A DNA stretch of 58,865 nt from Kiritimatiellia bacterium. GTDB taxonomy: Bacteria; Verrucomicrobiota; Kiritimatiellia; RFP12; UBA1067. The stretch is from assembly GCA_017405115.1 (NCBI GenBank), contig JAFRBA010000128.1, positions 1 to 58,865 of the forward strand, given 5' to 3'. Shown here in pieces: positions 9,000 to 15,842 of the stretch. Both the position numbers and the translations under genes were made by a program. The notes beneath the pieces were generated by a model, which searched no databases, was not told the origin of the DNA, and saw only the letters and a program-made list of their open reading frames with translations. Every line of letters starts with the position of its first letter. The stretch's first letter is position 1.

Positions 9000-9295
9000 C
9001 GGTAAAGCTCCATCCCCAGGTTAGCGCAGACATTCTACGCGGCATTGAGTTCTACAACAGCCAATCCCACGGCCTTGGAGCATACTTCCGAACGATGGTT
9101 GTGGCCGCAATCGACTCGCTGCACTTCTTTCCCGCCATCCATGCGAAAGTTCGCGGCTACCATCGGATGCTCGTGGACAAGTTTCCATTTGCAGTTTACT
9201 ACAAGATATTCGATGATAAGGTCGTCGTCTTCTCAGTCCTTGACACCCGCATGAATCCAGAAACCAGTAATGCGCAACTCGATTCGCTTTCGTGA
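8996..9295 (+). CDS. RelE/ParE-superfamily toxin-like protein
   Basis: The 99-residue product has the order typical of ParE/RelE toxins: an N-terminal VKLHPQVSADILRGIEFY helix region, a central FP...VRGYHRMLVDKFPFAVYY strand region and a C-terminal KVVVFSVLDTRMNP. Members either cut mRNA on the ribosome or poison gyrase; the sequence alone does not decide. It starts in ATGA overlap with the antitoxin gene. The protein appears full length. Confidence 0.8.
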   Translation: MTVKLHPQVSADILRGIEFYNSQSHGLGAYFRTMVVAAIDSLHFFPAIHAKVRGYHRMLVDKFPFAVYYKIFDDKVVVFSVLDTRMNPETSNAQLDSLS

Positions 9296-9318
9296 ATATA
9301 TCGCAGCGTGTCCGAGGA

Positions 9319-9370
9319 AGTGGAAATGTGGAAGAATGGAGAAGTGGGGAATGGGGAACGGGGAACGGGG
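9319..9370. repeat. Short tandem repeats (GTGGAA and GGGGAAC units)
   Basis: GTGGAA-like units run into GGGGAAT, GGGGAAC, GGGGAAC. This is the same heptamer found in coding sequence at 11864-11912. Confidence 0.7.
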
Positions 9371-9373
9371 TTG

Positions 9374-9545
9374 AACGCAGAGGCGCAGAGTGGCAGAGAG
9401 GCGGAGTCGTTCCTCGTGCAGGCTACTGTGGGCGGCTGTGGGATAGTTTGAACCACGAAATACACAAAACACACGAAAGCGAGCGCCGAAGGCGACTCAA
9501 TATTCAAGAATTCTCCGCTACTCTGCGTCTCTGCGCCTCTGCGTT
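9374..9545. repeat. Second CGCAGAG inverted-repeat element
   Basis: AACGCAGAGGCGCAGAG at the left end is matched in inverse by CTCTGCGCCTCTGCGTT at the right end (9529-9545). The core contains a CCACGAAATACACAAAAC segment. It is related in arm sequence to the element at 3461-3714. No gene lies within it. Confidence 0.6.
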
Positions 9546-9570
9546 AAAGCAACTATGCCAGACAGGGGGA

Positions 9571-9645
9571 AGTGGAAGAGTGGAGTAGTGGAAGAGTGGA
9601 GTAGTGGAAAAGTGAAAGGTGGAAGAGTGGAGCGGTGGAGCGGTG
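9571..9645. repeat. Octamer tandem repeat (GAGTGGAG/TAGTGGAA)
   Basis: About nine imperfect 8-bp units follow each other and run directly into the heptamer tract at 9646. Confidence 0.75.
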
Positions 9646-9687
9646 GACTAACCACTAACGACTAACCACTAACGACTACGCACTACC
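9646..9687. repeat. Heptamer tandem repeat (GACTAAC/CACTAAC)
   Basis: Six 7-bp units run in series (GACTAAC, CACTAAC, GACTAAC, CACTAAC, GACTACG, CACTACC). The same unit ends at the stop codon of the first gene of the window (26-60). Here it lies 41 bp beyond the stop of the minus-strand gene at 9729. Confidence 0.85.
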
Positions 9688-9728
9688 TCAGGGCGGCGCG
9701 GCGTGACAACCGCGGGCGCCGCGCCGCC

Positions 9729-10112
9729 TCATTGAACAAGCAGCTCGTACTGGCGGTTGAGTTCCGCAGCCGGATCTACGGCCTTGGAAGTGCGCGCAGG
9801 TTCATATCGGATGATATTCTCGCGCGGACGAATGAGGTTGGCGAAGAATCCTGGTCTCGTTTTCTCCTGTGCAATTGAATATTCAATGTCGTGCTTAGTC
9901 CAGGCCATCGCTCGCTCAAAGTTTGCTCGCCCGTATTTTGGGAAAAAAGCGACAATCCTGGAAATCGCGGCTTCATCACCCTGCGCGATCCTGAAGTCGC
10001 AGTACCCCGTCTCATCACACTTGACGATTACGCCAAAGCAAGCCGTGTTCGGCGATGTAGGATCGGGCCTGAGCATCACCGGCACAACGATACAGGTATG
10101 TTTTTCAGTCAT
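9729..10112 (-). CDS. DUF3037-like partner of a HipA-like kinase
   Basis: The 127-residue protein begins with strands (HTCIVVPVMLRPD...FGVIVKC) and ends with charged helices. This resembles DUF3037 proteins, which often follow HipA-like kinase genes. The ATG at 10112 has GGAGGG nearby and follows the kinase gene's stop codon by 27 nt, so the two form an operon. The domain call rests on general appearance and on context. It is not established here whether the pair acts as a toxin-antitoxin module. Confidence 0.5.
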   Translation of the reverse strand: MTEKHTCIVVPVMLRPDPTSPNTACFGVIVKCDETGYCDFRIAQGDEAAISRIVAFFPKYGRANFERAMAWTKHDIEYSIAQEKTRPGFFANLIRPRENIIRYEPARTSKAVDPAAELNRQYELLVQ

Positions 10113-10139
10113 TGCATCCCTCCAAAATCACCTTTCGAA

Positions 10140-10709
10140 TCATATCAAGCGGGAGTACAGCATCGCCGACCTCCATCCACGCACCCGGCATTTCATTCCA
10201 TACACTTTCAAGAAACACGCCTTATTGAACCCTGGATCAAAGGCGTTGTTGTGGTCGATTATGTAAACGCTGCCATTTACCAGAAGATTGCTGTTGAAAT
10301 CCGTTCGGTCTGTATTGTGAATCAATTCGTCAAACCAATATATCTTCGCAAGGGTCTTAAAATCAATATGCCCAAGATCTGCTCTAGGCTCAAGAACATC
10401 CTTGCAACCCTCAACATTCAACGAACCAAAGACATATTGATTCGTCTCTGTCACAAGATTGGGAACAACAGCATTCTGCACACTGCTCCAGGCGCAAAAA
10501 TCTATGCGGGCAAGTTTGAATATCTCAAATGGCGGTATAGGCAAACCGATTTCTGAAGCCAAACGCCCACATATCCATTCTGACAACAAAGAACGGAACC
10601 CCGTGTGGCTGCCCTTGCACCACCTAACATCACCATTGTCGTCCTTGCAGAGGAACGGCCTTGACACCCCCTGTTCGAAAATTTTTAATATCGACTCTAT
10701 GCGCCGCAT
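10140..10709 (-). CDS. Small HipA-like kinase-fold protein
   Basis: The 189-residue protein shows the core of the short HipA-like family: a lysine-bearing strand near residue 21 (LCKDDNGD), an EW..GRLA..IGLPIPP helix, and the catalytic-like segment IYWFDELIHNTDRTDFNSNL. In the last, N-T-D-R matches the N-x-D-R pattern, and IIDHNNAF supplies the second acidic motif. HipA itself phosphorylates glutamyl-tRNA synthetase; the target here is unknown. It lacks the N-terminal domain of full-length HipA. The start codon is weakly supported: GGAG sits 18 nt upstream. A TGGTATAAT box lies at 10747-10755. Confidence 0.65.
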   Translation of the reverse strand: MRRIESILKIFEQGVSRPFLCKDDNGDVRWCKGSHTGFRSLLSEWICGRLASEIGLPIPPFEIFKLARIDFCAWSSVQNAVVPNLVTETNQYVFGSLNVEGCKDVLEPRADLGHIDFKTLAKIYWFDELIHNTDRTDFNSNLLVNGSVYIIDHNNAFDPGFNKACFLKVYGMKCRVRGWRSAMLYSRLI

Positions 10710-10746
10710 GCTTTGTAGTCAGATTTTTCTCCTGCCAACGCCTTGT

Positions 10747-10755
10747 ATTATACCA
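10747..10755 (-). promoter_or_regulatory. Extended -10 (TGGTATAAT) of the HipA-like operon
   Basis: A perfect TGGTATAAT box on the minus strand lies 37 nt before the start codon at 10709. Confidence 0.65.
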
Positions 10756-10849
10756 AAAAAGTTGAGGGGGTGTATGAGGAGTGAGAGTGGCGTTTCGCCA
10801 AGGTCGCCCCAAGTCGTCTGCGTCGAAGACGCAAGTGGAAAATGACAGT

Positions 10850-12631
10850 TCAGCCCAGGGCGGCGCGGACCGCCGCCGCCGCTTCGGCGACGGGGGCGAC
10901 CACGGTCTTCGACTTGTCGTCCGCACGGCGCTTGACCTCCACGCCTCCGTTCGCAAGCCCCTTCGCCCCCACAACGACGCGCACGGGGAAGCCGATGAGG
11001 TCCGCGTCCTTGAACTTCACGCCCGGACGCTCCGCGCGGTCGTCCACGAGAACGTCGATCCCCGCCGCCTCCAGCTCGGCCTCCAGACCGTCCGAGACCT
11101 TCGCGACCTCGGCGTTGTCGGGGTCGAGGCACTCGATCACGACCTGGTAGGGCGCGACGGACGCGGGCCAGATGATCCCGTCCTTGTCGTGGCTCTGCTC
11201 TATGACCGCCTGGAGCGTGCGCGAGACGCCCACGCCATAGCAGCCCATTATCATCACGTGCTCCTCGAGCTTGTCGTTCTTGTAGACCGCGTTGAAGGCC
11301 GCTGAGTACTTCGTGCCGAGCTTGAACACCTGCCCCACCTCTATGCCGCGGCGGATCGACATGGGCCTGCCGCACTTCGCGCAGACGTCTCCGTCACGCA
11401 CGACCACGAGGTCCGCGTAGTCCGCGTCGGCTATCCTGCAGTCGCGCGCAAGATCAACGTTCTTGAGGTGGAACTCGTCCTTGTTCGCGCCGACGATCCT
11501 GCCCTTCGCGCCCCTGAGGGCGATGTCGCAGACGATGCGCAGCTTTTCGTCGGCGGGCTTCACGGGCCCGACGAACCCGGCGTTCGCGCCGGTGACCCTG
11601 AGCACGGTCTCGAAGTCGGCGAGCTCGACCTTCTTCGCCCCGAGGAACCTCTTGAGCTTGACCTCGTTCACGTCGCGGTCGCCCTCGACGCACACCATGA
11701 CCGGGGCGCCGTCCGCGCTGTACACGAGGGACTTCACGAACGCCGAGCCGGGCACGCCCATGAACGCGGACACCTGATCTATCGTCTTCGCGCCAGGCGT
11801 GGGAACTTCCTGGCAAGGAAGGTCAGGCGGGACAGGCGAATCTGGCGAGACGGGCGCCGATCCGTTCCCCGTTCCCTGTTCCCCGTTCCCCGTTCCCCGT
11901 TCCCCGTTCCCCGCTTTCCTCTCGGCCTTCTCGAGATTCGCCGCGTAGCCGCAGCCCTCGCAGAACGCTATGCCGTCCTCGCCAGCGTCGGCGAGCACGT
12001 GGAACTCGTGGGTGAGGCTGTCGCCCATGTCGCCGCCGTCGGCCTGCACGGGCACGGCCTTGAGCCCGCACCGCTCGTATATCCGCTCGTATGCATGGTA
12101 CATGTTCCAGTAGCTCCTGTCGGCGCCCTCCGCGTCGACGTCGAAGGAGTACGCGTCCTTCATCAGGAACTCCTTGGAGCGCATGAGGCCGAAGCGCGGA
12201 CGCGTCTCGTCGCGGAACTTCCACTGCATCTGGTAGATCGTCACCGGCAGCTGGCGGTAGGAGCTGACGAGCCCCTTGGCGATGTCGGTGAAGACCTCCT
12301 CGGCCGTGGGCCCGAGCGCGAACTCGTGTTCGCCGCGGTCGCGGAGCTTGAACATGTTCGGCCCCATCGTGTCCCACCGGCCGGTGGTGCGCCACAACTC
12401 GGCCGGCTGCAGGATCGGAGAGACGATCTCGAGCGCGCCTGCGCGGTCCATCTCCTCGCGCACGATCTGCTGGATCTTCCTGAGTGTCCGCATTCCAAGC
12501 GGAAGGTATGCATAGAGCCCGCCGGCGACTTTCCTGGCGAGGCCGGCGCGGATCAGCAGCCTGTGCGAATCGATTTCGGCGTCACCGGGATTCTCCCGGA
12601 GCGTCTGGATTAGAGACTTTGTCCATTTCAT
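10850..12631 (-). CDS. proS: Prolyl-tRNA synthetase with a repeat-derived linker insertion
   Basis: The 593-residue enzyme charges tRNA-Pro. The class II core is evident: TGRWDTMGPNMFKLRDRG (motif region), FRDETRPRFGLMRSKEFLMK (motif 2) and GCYGVGVSR (motif 3). An editing (INS) domain lies between them, and a C-terminal anticodon-binding domain (DVLVDDRAERPGVKFKDADL) follows. Residues 241-257 form an artificial-looking heptad GNGERGT/GNGEQGT/GNG. It is encoded by seven copies of the GGGGAAC heptamer, the same unit found between genes nearby. The segment about 239-273 is in the flexible linker before TPGAKTIDQV, so activity may survive. A TGGTATAAT box 8 nt before the ATG predicts a leaderless mRNA. 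Confidence 0.95.
   Translation of the reverse strand: MKWTKSLIQTLRENPGDAEIDSHRLLIRAGLARKVAGGLYAYLPLGMRTLRKIQQIVREEMDRAGALEIVSPILQPAELWRTTGRWDTMGPNMFKLRDRGEHEFALGPTAEEVFTDIAKGLVSSYRQLPVTIYQMQWKFRDETRPRFGLMRSKEFLMKDAYSFDVDAEGADRSYWNMYHAYERIYERCGLKAVPVQADGGDMGDSLTHEFHVLADAGEDGIAFCEGCGYAANLEKAERKAGNGERGTGNGEQGTGNGSAPVSPDSPVPPDLPCQEVPTPGAKTIDQVSAFMGVPGSAFVKSLVYSADGAPVMVCVEGDRDVNEVKLKRFLGAKKVELADFETVLRVTGANAGFVGPVKPADEKLRIVCDIALRGAKGRIVGANKDEFHLKNVDLARDCRIADADYADLVVVRDGDVCAKCGRPMSIRRGIEVGQVFKLGTKYSAAFNAVYKNDKLEEHVMIMGCYGVGVSRTLQAVIEQSHDKDGIIWPASVAPYQVVIECLDPDNAEVAKVSDGLEAELEAAGIDVLVDDRAERPGVKFKDADLIGFPVRVVVGAKGLANGGVEVKRRADDKSKTVVAPVAEAAAAVRAALG
11864..11912. repeat. GGGGAAC heptamer tandem repeat inside proS
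   Basis: Seven contiguous 7-bp units (one is AGGGAAC) read on the proS strand. Because seven bases give a 21-base period in frame, the translation repeats every seven residues. The identical unit is intergenic at 9319-9370 and 3751-3821. Confidence 0.95.
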
Positions 12632-12639
12632 GGCGTGGT

Positions 12640-12648
12640 ATTATACCA
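12640..12648 (-). promoter_or_regulatory. Extended -10 (TGGTATAAT) of proS
   Basis: TATAAT ends 8 nt before the proS ATG at 12631 and no Shine-Dalgarno is present, so the transcript is probably leaderless. Confidence 0.7.
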
Positions 12649-12680
12649 AAAACTCGGCCCTCCTTGCTCGCCCGAAGGCG

Positions 12681-12874
12681 CATCTCCGTAATTCACACCA
12701 GCGCCTTCTGGTGATTGGAAACAACTTGAACAACTGGTAAAAACAACTTTCCTCTTTCTGCTGCGCAACTGCGCGGCGTTCCTAAACCGGCGGGCGGTTG
12801 CCCGCCGTAAAAGGAAGTTGTTTCTAATAGTTGTTTCCAACCATCAGAAGAGAGCACGGTAAATTACGCAGATG
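12681..12874. repeat. Paired-hairpin inverted-repeat element, copy A (no cargo)
   Basis: The outer inverted arms run from CATCTCCGTAATTCAC to a matching ATTACGCAGATG. The inner arms are GGAAACAACTTGAACAACTG and its complement-like right end (AAGTTGTTTCTAATAGTTGTTTCC). Between them are two hairpins: CTGCGCAACTGCGCGG and CGGCGGGCGGTTGCCCGCCG. The whole is non-coding; short open frames across it are repeat-derived. Confidence 0.85.
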
Positions 12875-12905
12875 AGACTGGACGCCGGAGACGCATTTGA
12901 GATTT

Positions 12906-13027
12906 GGAAACAACTTGAACAACTGGTAAAAACAACTTTCCTCTTTCTGCCGCGCAACTGCGCGGCGTTCCTAAACCGGCGTGCGGTTGCCCGCCGTAAA
13001 AGGAAGTTGTTTCTAATAGTTGTTTCC
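12906..13027. repeat. Paired-hairpin element, copy B (no cargo)
   Basis: This copy is nearly identical to copy A over the inner arms and both hairpins. It carries a compensating base in the first stem (GCCGCGCAACTGCGCGGC) and a mismatch in the second. It lies in the same orientation about 67 bp further on, giving a tandem pair. Confidence 0.85.
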
Positions 13028-13098
13028 ACCCATCAGGAGGCCCGGCGGTGAGATGCGCCCGTAATTCACACCAGCGTCTTCTGGTGATTGGAAACAAC

Positions 13099-13581
13099 TT
13101 ATTGAAAACAACTTGTTTTTGGGGCGCGGGTCAACTCGCCCGCGCCTGTTTGCCGATCCAGGAACGGCCTCCCTGCGGAAGTCATTATCTCGCGACTGGC
13201 CGTATCGTAGAAATACCGCTCGATCGTGGCGAACTTTGGATAGAAGTTGACAATGATTCCGCACGGCAACTTGAGCAGCCGCATGTAGTTGAAAAGCTGC
13301 GCCCGATGCGTGGGGGTCAGTGCCGACACGGCCTTGCATTCGACGATGACATCGCCCTTGCACAGGAAATCGATGCGGTATTCCGCATCCATTGGTCGCC
13401 CCTTATAAAGCGGGTGAAAGGCCTTTTCCCGCTCAAACGGGATGCCCCTGTCGGACAATTCCATCGCAAGCGCTTCCTGGTAGCAGTATTCGTTGACGCC
13501 GGGGCCGAGCTCGTCATGAACGGAATGCAACGCCCCCACAATGTCATAGACGTGGTTTTTCAGTTCTTCTGCATCCTCCAT
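13099..13581 (-). CDS. GxxExxY family protein (PD-(D/E)XK nuclease-like)
   Basis: The 160-residue protein carries the signature G-V-N-E-Y-C-Y (residues 28-34). It also has a nuclease-type pattern: D71 in YRIDFLCKGD, then E81-C-K83 in VIVECKA. GxxExxY proteins are a small family (TIGR04256) found in many copies in some planctomycete and verrucomicrobial-type genomes, with no established function. The last 15-20 residues, through KTSCFQ, are encoded by the left hairpin and arm of the enclosing repeat element, so the tail is unlike the family's usual end. The ATG at 13581 has GGAGGAG upstream and a TGGTATAAT box at 13611-13619. Confidence 0.85.
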   Translation of the reverse strand: MEDAEELKNHVYDIVGALHSVHDELGPGVNEYCYQEALAMELSDRGIPFEREKAFHPLYKGRPMDAEYRIDFLCKGDVIVECKAVSALTPTHRAQLFNYMRLLKLPCGIIVNFYPKFATIERYFYDTASREIMTSAGRPFLDRQTGAGELTRAPKTSCFQ

Positions 13582-13610
13582 GAAATCTCCTCCACTGTGA
13601 CGATGGCAGC

Positions 13611-13619
13611 ATTATACCA
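13611..13619 (-). promoter_or_regulatory. Extended -10 (TGGTATAAT) of the GxxExxY gene
   Basis: A perfect box lies 29 nt before the start codon and inside the repeat element, so the cargo carries its own promoter. Confidence 0.65.
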
Positions 13620-13779
13620 AAAATCATCGTCTAAGATATGCGTACCAAGACGGAAAAGCGCGGGCAAGTTGGCCCGCGCGTCTCTTCATGTTGTTTTCAC
13701 CAGTTGTATTGGTTGTTTCCCAATTCCAATCGAGCATGGGTGAAAACGCAGATGAGCCAGACGGAAGCCCAGGTGGGGG

Positions 13780-13809
13780 TTGACGCGGCGCGGGAAGATA
13801 TTGTATACT
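13780..13809 (+). promoter_or_regulatory. Promoter of the thi operon
   Basis: TTGACG (13780-13785) and TATACT (13804-13809) are 18 bp apart. The predicted transcript has a leader of about 125 nt before thiS. Confidence 0.7.
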
Positions 13810-13813
13810 GTTT

Positions 13814-13887
13814 CCCGTCAATGAGTCAAAAGCCATGCGACGGGGGGCACCACCACGGGTACCGCTTGCGCTGGCTTTTTTCTTTTT
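13814..13887 (+). promoter_or_regulatory. Candidate attenuator or compact RNA switch in the thi leader
   Basis: CCCGTC (13814-13819) can pair with GACGGG (13839-13844). AAAGCCA (13829-13835), in that loop, can pair with TGGCTTT (13872-13878), which runs into a T-rich tract to 13887. The second pairing resembles an intrinsic terminator placed between promoter and thiS, and the two stems together would form an H-type pseudoknot. I see no TPP-riboswitch consensus (no CTGAGA). The structure is predicted by eye only. Confidence 0.35.
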
Positions 13888-13939
13888 CCCGGCCGGGGCC
13901 GTCCCGCCCGGGGCGCCGCGACGGGCAGGAGAGCATGCA

Positions 13940-14134
13940 ATGACGAGGATAAACGGAGTTGAGACCGACGCCGCGGGCAGCACGGTCGCGGAGTACCTGT
14001 CGTCCGCCGGCTTCGCCGCGGAGCGCGTCGTGGTGGAGCTGAACGAGGAGATCGTGCCCAGGGGGCGCTACGCCGACACCGTGCTGCGCGACGGCGACCG
14101 GGTGGAGGTCGTCTGCTTCATGGGAGGCGGCTGA
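13940..14134 (+). CDS. thiS: Sulfur carrier protein ThiS
   Basis: The 64-residue ubiquitin-like protein ends in the required Gly-Gly (VVCFMGGG). ThiS is adenylated by ThiF and carries sulfur as a C-terminal thiocarboxylate to ThiG for thiazole synthesis. The start at 13940 has AGGAG nine bases upstream and gives the family's usual length. It is the first gene of a thiS-thiF-thiG-thiH run and ends one base before thiF. Confidence 0.92.
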   Translation: MTRINGVETDAAGSTVAEYLSSAGFAAERVVVELNEEIVPRGRYADTVLRDGDRVEVVCFMGGG

Positions 14135-14135
14135 C

Positions 14136-14771
14136 ATGGCGATCGACCGGGACACTTTCCGCACCGCGCTCGCGGAGCGCCACGGCGCCGCGCGCCAGGC
14201 GAAGTTCGAGGCCGCGCGAGTGGCGGTATGCGGGCTAGGCGGGCTGGGCTCCAACGTGGCCATCGCGCTCGCCCGCGCCGGCGTGGGGCGGCTCCATCTC
14301 ATCGACTTCGACCGCGTGGAGCCCTCCAACCTCAACCGCCAGCAGTACGCGGCCGCGCAGGTCGGGCTCCCCAAGGCGGAGGCCCTGCGCGCCAACATCG
14401 CCGCAGTCAACCCCTTCTGCGACGTCGTCGCCGAGACGGTGCGCGTGACCGAAGCGAACCTAGCCGCGCTCCTCGCAGAAGATGACATCGTCTGCGAGGC
14501 ATTCGACCGCGCAGAGGCGAAGGCGATGCTCGTCGTGGGCGTGCTGGAGGCCTTCCCGAACAAGCCTGTCGTCGCCGCGTCCGGGATGTCGGGCCTCGCC
14601 TCCGCAAACGCCATATCCACGCGTCGCGTCGCGAAGCGCCTCTACGTCTGCGGCGACGGAGAGACGGACTCCGGCGACGGGCTCGGCCTCTACGGCGCGC
14701 GAGTCCTCGTGTGCGCCGCGCACCAGGCCACCATGATCCTGCGCCTCATCGACGGCGCCGAAGAACCGTGA
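14136..14771 (+). CDS. thiF: ThiS adenylyltransferase ThiF (short, family-2 type)
   Basis: The 211-residue E1-like enzyme has the nucleotide-binding motif GLGGLGSNVAIALARAGVG, D-x-D-x-V-x-x-S-N-L-N-R-Q (IDFDRVEPSNLNRQQY) and the TIGR02354-like short architecture without a C-terminal zinc or rhodanese extension. It activates the ThiS C-terminus with ATP. The ATG is one base beyond the thiS stop, so the two are translationally coupled. Confidence 0.9.
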   Translation: MAIDRDTFRTALAERHGAARQAKFEAARVAVCGLGGLGSNVAIALARAGVGRLHLIDFDRVEPSNLNRQQYAAAQVGLPKAEALRANIAAVNPFCDVVAETVRVTEANLAALLAEDDIVCEAFDRAEAKAMLVVGVLEAFPNKPVVAASGMSGLASANAISTRRVAKRLYVCGDGETDSGDGLGLYGARVLVCAAHQATMILRLIDGAEEP

Positions 14772-14819
14772 AAGCACGCCGCCCGCGCTTCGCACGGAAA
14801 TGTAAATGAGAAGAAGTTA

Positions 14820-14953
14820 TGAAAACAACTGGGACAACTTATAAAAACAACATTTTTTTTCTCGCCGCGCAACTGCGCGGCGGTTCGATGTCCGCGCACA
14901 GTTGTGCGCGGAGAACAAGAAGTTGTTTTTATCAGTTGTCAATGTTGTTTCCC
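14820..14953. repeat. Paired-hairpin element, copy D, within the thi operon
   Basis: The arms (GAAAACAACTGGGACAACTT and TTTATCAGTTGTCAATGTTG) enclose two hairpins: GCCGCGCAACTGCGCGGC at 14865-14882 and a 22-bp one at 14892-14913 with an AGTT loop and stem CCGCGCAC/GTGCGCGG. The sequence differs from copies A and B, but the fold and loop motif are kept. It fills most of the 294-bp gap between thiF and thiG. The rest of the gap holds an ATTTGTG-rich stretch and no gene. Confidence 0.75.
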
Positions 14954-15065
14954 AATGAACTTATAGGAAAGGTCTCCTCATTTGTATTTGTGGCAATGGT
15001 GGCATTTGTGAACAATTGAGATTTGTGAACATTAAACAGTTAAAGAAGGTAAAGGCAAAACTGAT

Positions 15066-15839
15066 ATGACACAGACAACAGACACCTTCGCGCTCGGCGG
15101 AAAGACATTCGCCTCGCGCTTCATCCTCGGCTCCGGAAAGTACTCCCTGAGCCTGGTGCAGGCGGCGGTCGAACACGCAGGGGCGCAGATCATCACGCTC
15201 TCCGTCCGCCGCGCCAACACAAAGGACCGCGAAAACATCCTCGACTACATACCGAAGGGCGTGACGCTTCTCCCGAACACCTCCGGCGCGCGCGACGCGA
15301 AGGAGGCCGTGCGCATCGCGCGGCTCGCACGCGAGCTCGGCTGCGGGGAGTTCGTGAAGATCGAGATCATGCGCGACACAAAGTATCTGCTGCCCGACAA
15401 CCAGGAGACGATAAAGGCCACCGAGCAGCTCGCGTCGGAGGGCTTCACCGTGCTCCCGTACATGTATCCCGACCTCAACGTGGCGCGCGACCTGGTGAAG
15501 GCCGGCGCCGCGGCGGTGATGCCGCTCGGCGCACCGATAGGGTCGAACAAGGGGCTGGCCACCGCGGACTTCATCCAGATACTCATCGACGAGATCGAGC
15601 TTCCGATAATCGTCGACGCCGGCATCGGCGCACCCAGCCAGGCGTGCCGCGCGATGGAGATGGGGGCCGCGGCGATCATGGCCAACACCGCGCTCGCCAC
15701 GTCCGGCGACGTCCCGCGCATGGCGCGCGCATTCCGCCTCGCGATAGAGGCGGGGCGCGAGGCGTACCGCGCCGGGCTCGGTCGCGTCCTCGCGCGCGGC
15801 GCCGCGGCGTCCGACCCGCTGACCGGCTTCTTACGTTGA
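15066..15839 (+). CDS. thiG: Thiazole synthase ThiG
   Basis: The 257-residue TIM-barrel enzyme builds the thiazole phosphate of thiamine from deoxyxylulose 5-phosphate, dehydroglycine and ThiS thiocarboxylate. The N-terminal [17 protein letters not shown], the Schiff-base lysine in [20 protein letters not shown] and [11 protein letters not shown] are all present. The start is preceded by AAAGG. It lies downstream of thiF across repeat copy D and four bases before the thiH frame. Confidence 0.95.
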   Translation: MTQTTDTFALGGKTFASRFILGSGKYSLSLVQAAVEHAGAQIITLSVRRANTKDRENILDYIPKGVTLLPNTSGARDAKEAVRIARLARELGCGEFVKIEIMRDTKYLLPDNQETIKATEQLASEGFTVLPYMYPDLNVARDLVKAGAAAVMPLGAPIGSNKGLATADFIQILIDEIELPIIVDAGIGAPSQACRAMEMGAAAIMANTALATSGDVPRMARAFRLAIEAGREAYRAGLGRVLARGAAASDPLTGFLR

Positions 15840-15842
15840 TGG

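Larger units (their letters stand above)
13051..13754. mobile_element. Paired-hairpin element, copy C, enclosing the GxxExxY gene
   Basis: The left arm (13051-13146) repeats the outer and inner arms of copy A and then a hairpin with stem GGCGCGGG/CCCGCGCC (13123-13146). The right arm (13658-13754) has a hairpin with stem GCGCGGGC/GCCCGCGC, then TTGTTTTCACCAGTTGTA...GTTGTTTCC and ACGCAGATG. In cargo-less copies the two hairpins are only 10-17 bp apart. Here they are about 510 bp apart and hold one complete gene with its own promoter. I infer a mobile unit with the GxxExxY gene as its cargo or cognate enzyme. Confidence 0.6.

Noticed and set aside
9646..9687. CRISPR array
   Set aside because: Repeats are seven bases long and directly adjacent, with no spacers and no cas genes.
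12628..13029. Two minus-strand open frames starting METTIRNNFLL
   Set aside because: They are translations of repeat copies A and B and contain no independent coding signal or ribosome-binding site.
13735..13940. TPP riboswitch in the thi leader
   Set aside because: I find no CTGAGA or other conserved TPP-aptamer segments; only an attenuator-like fold is visible.
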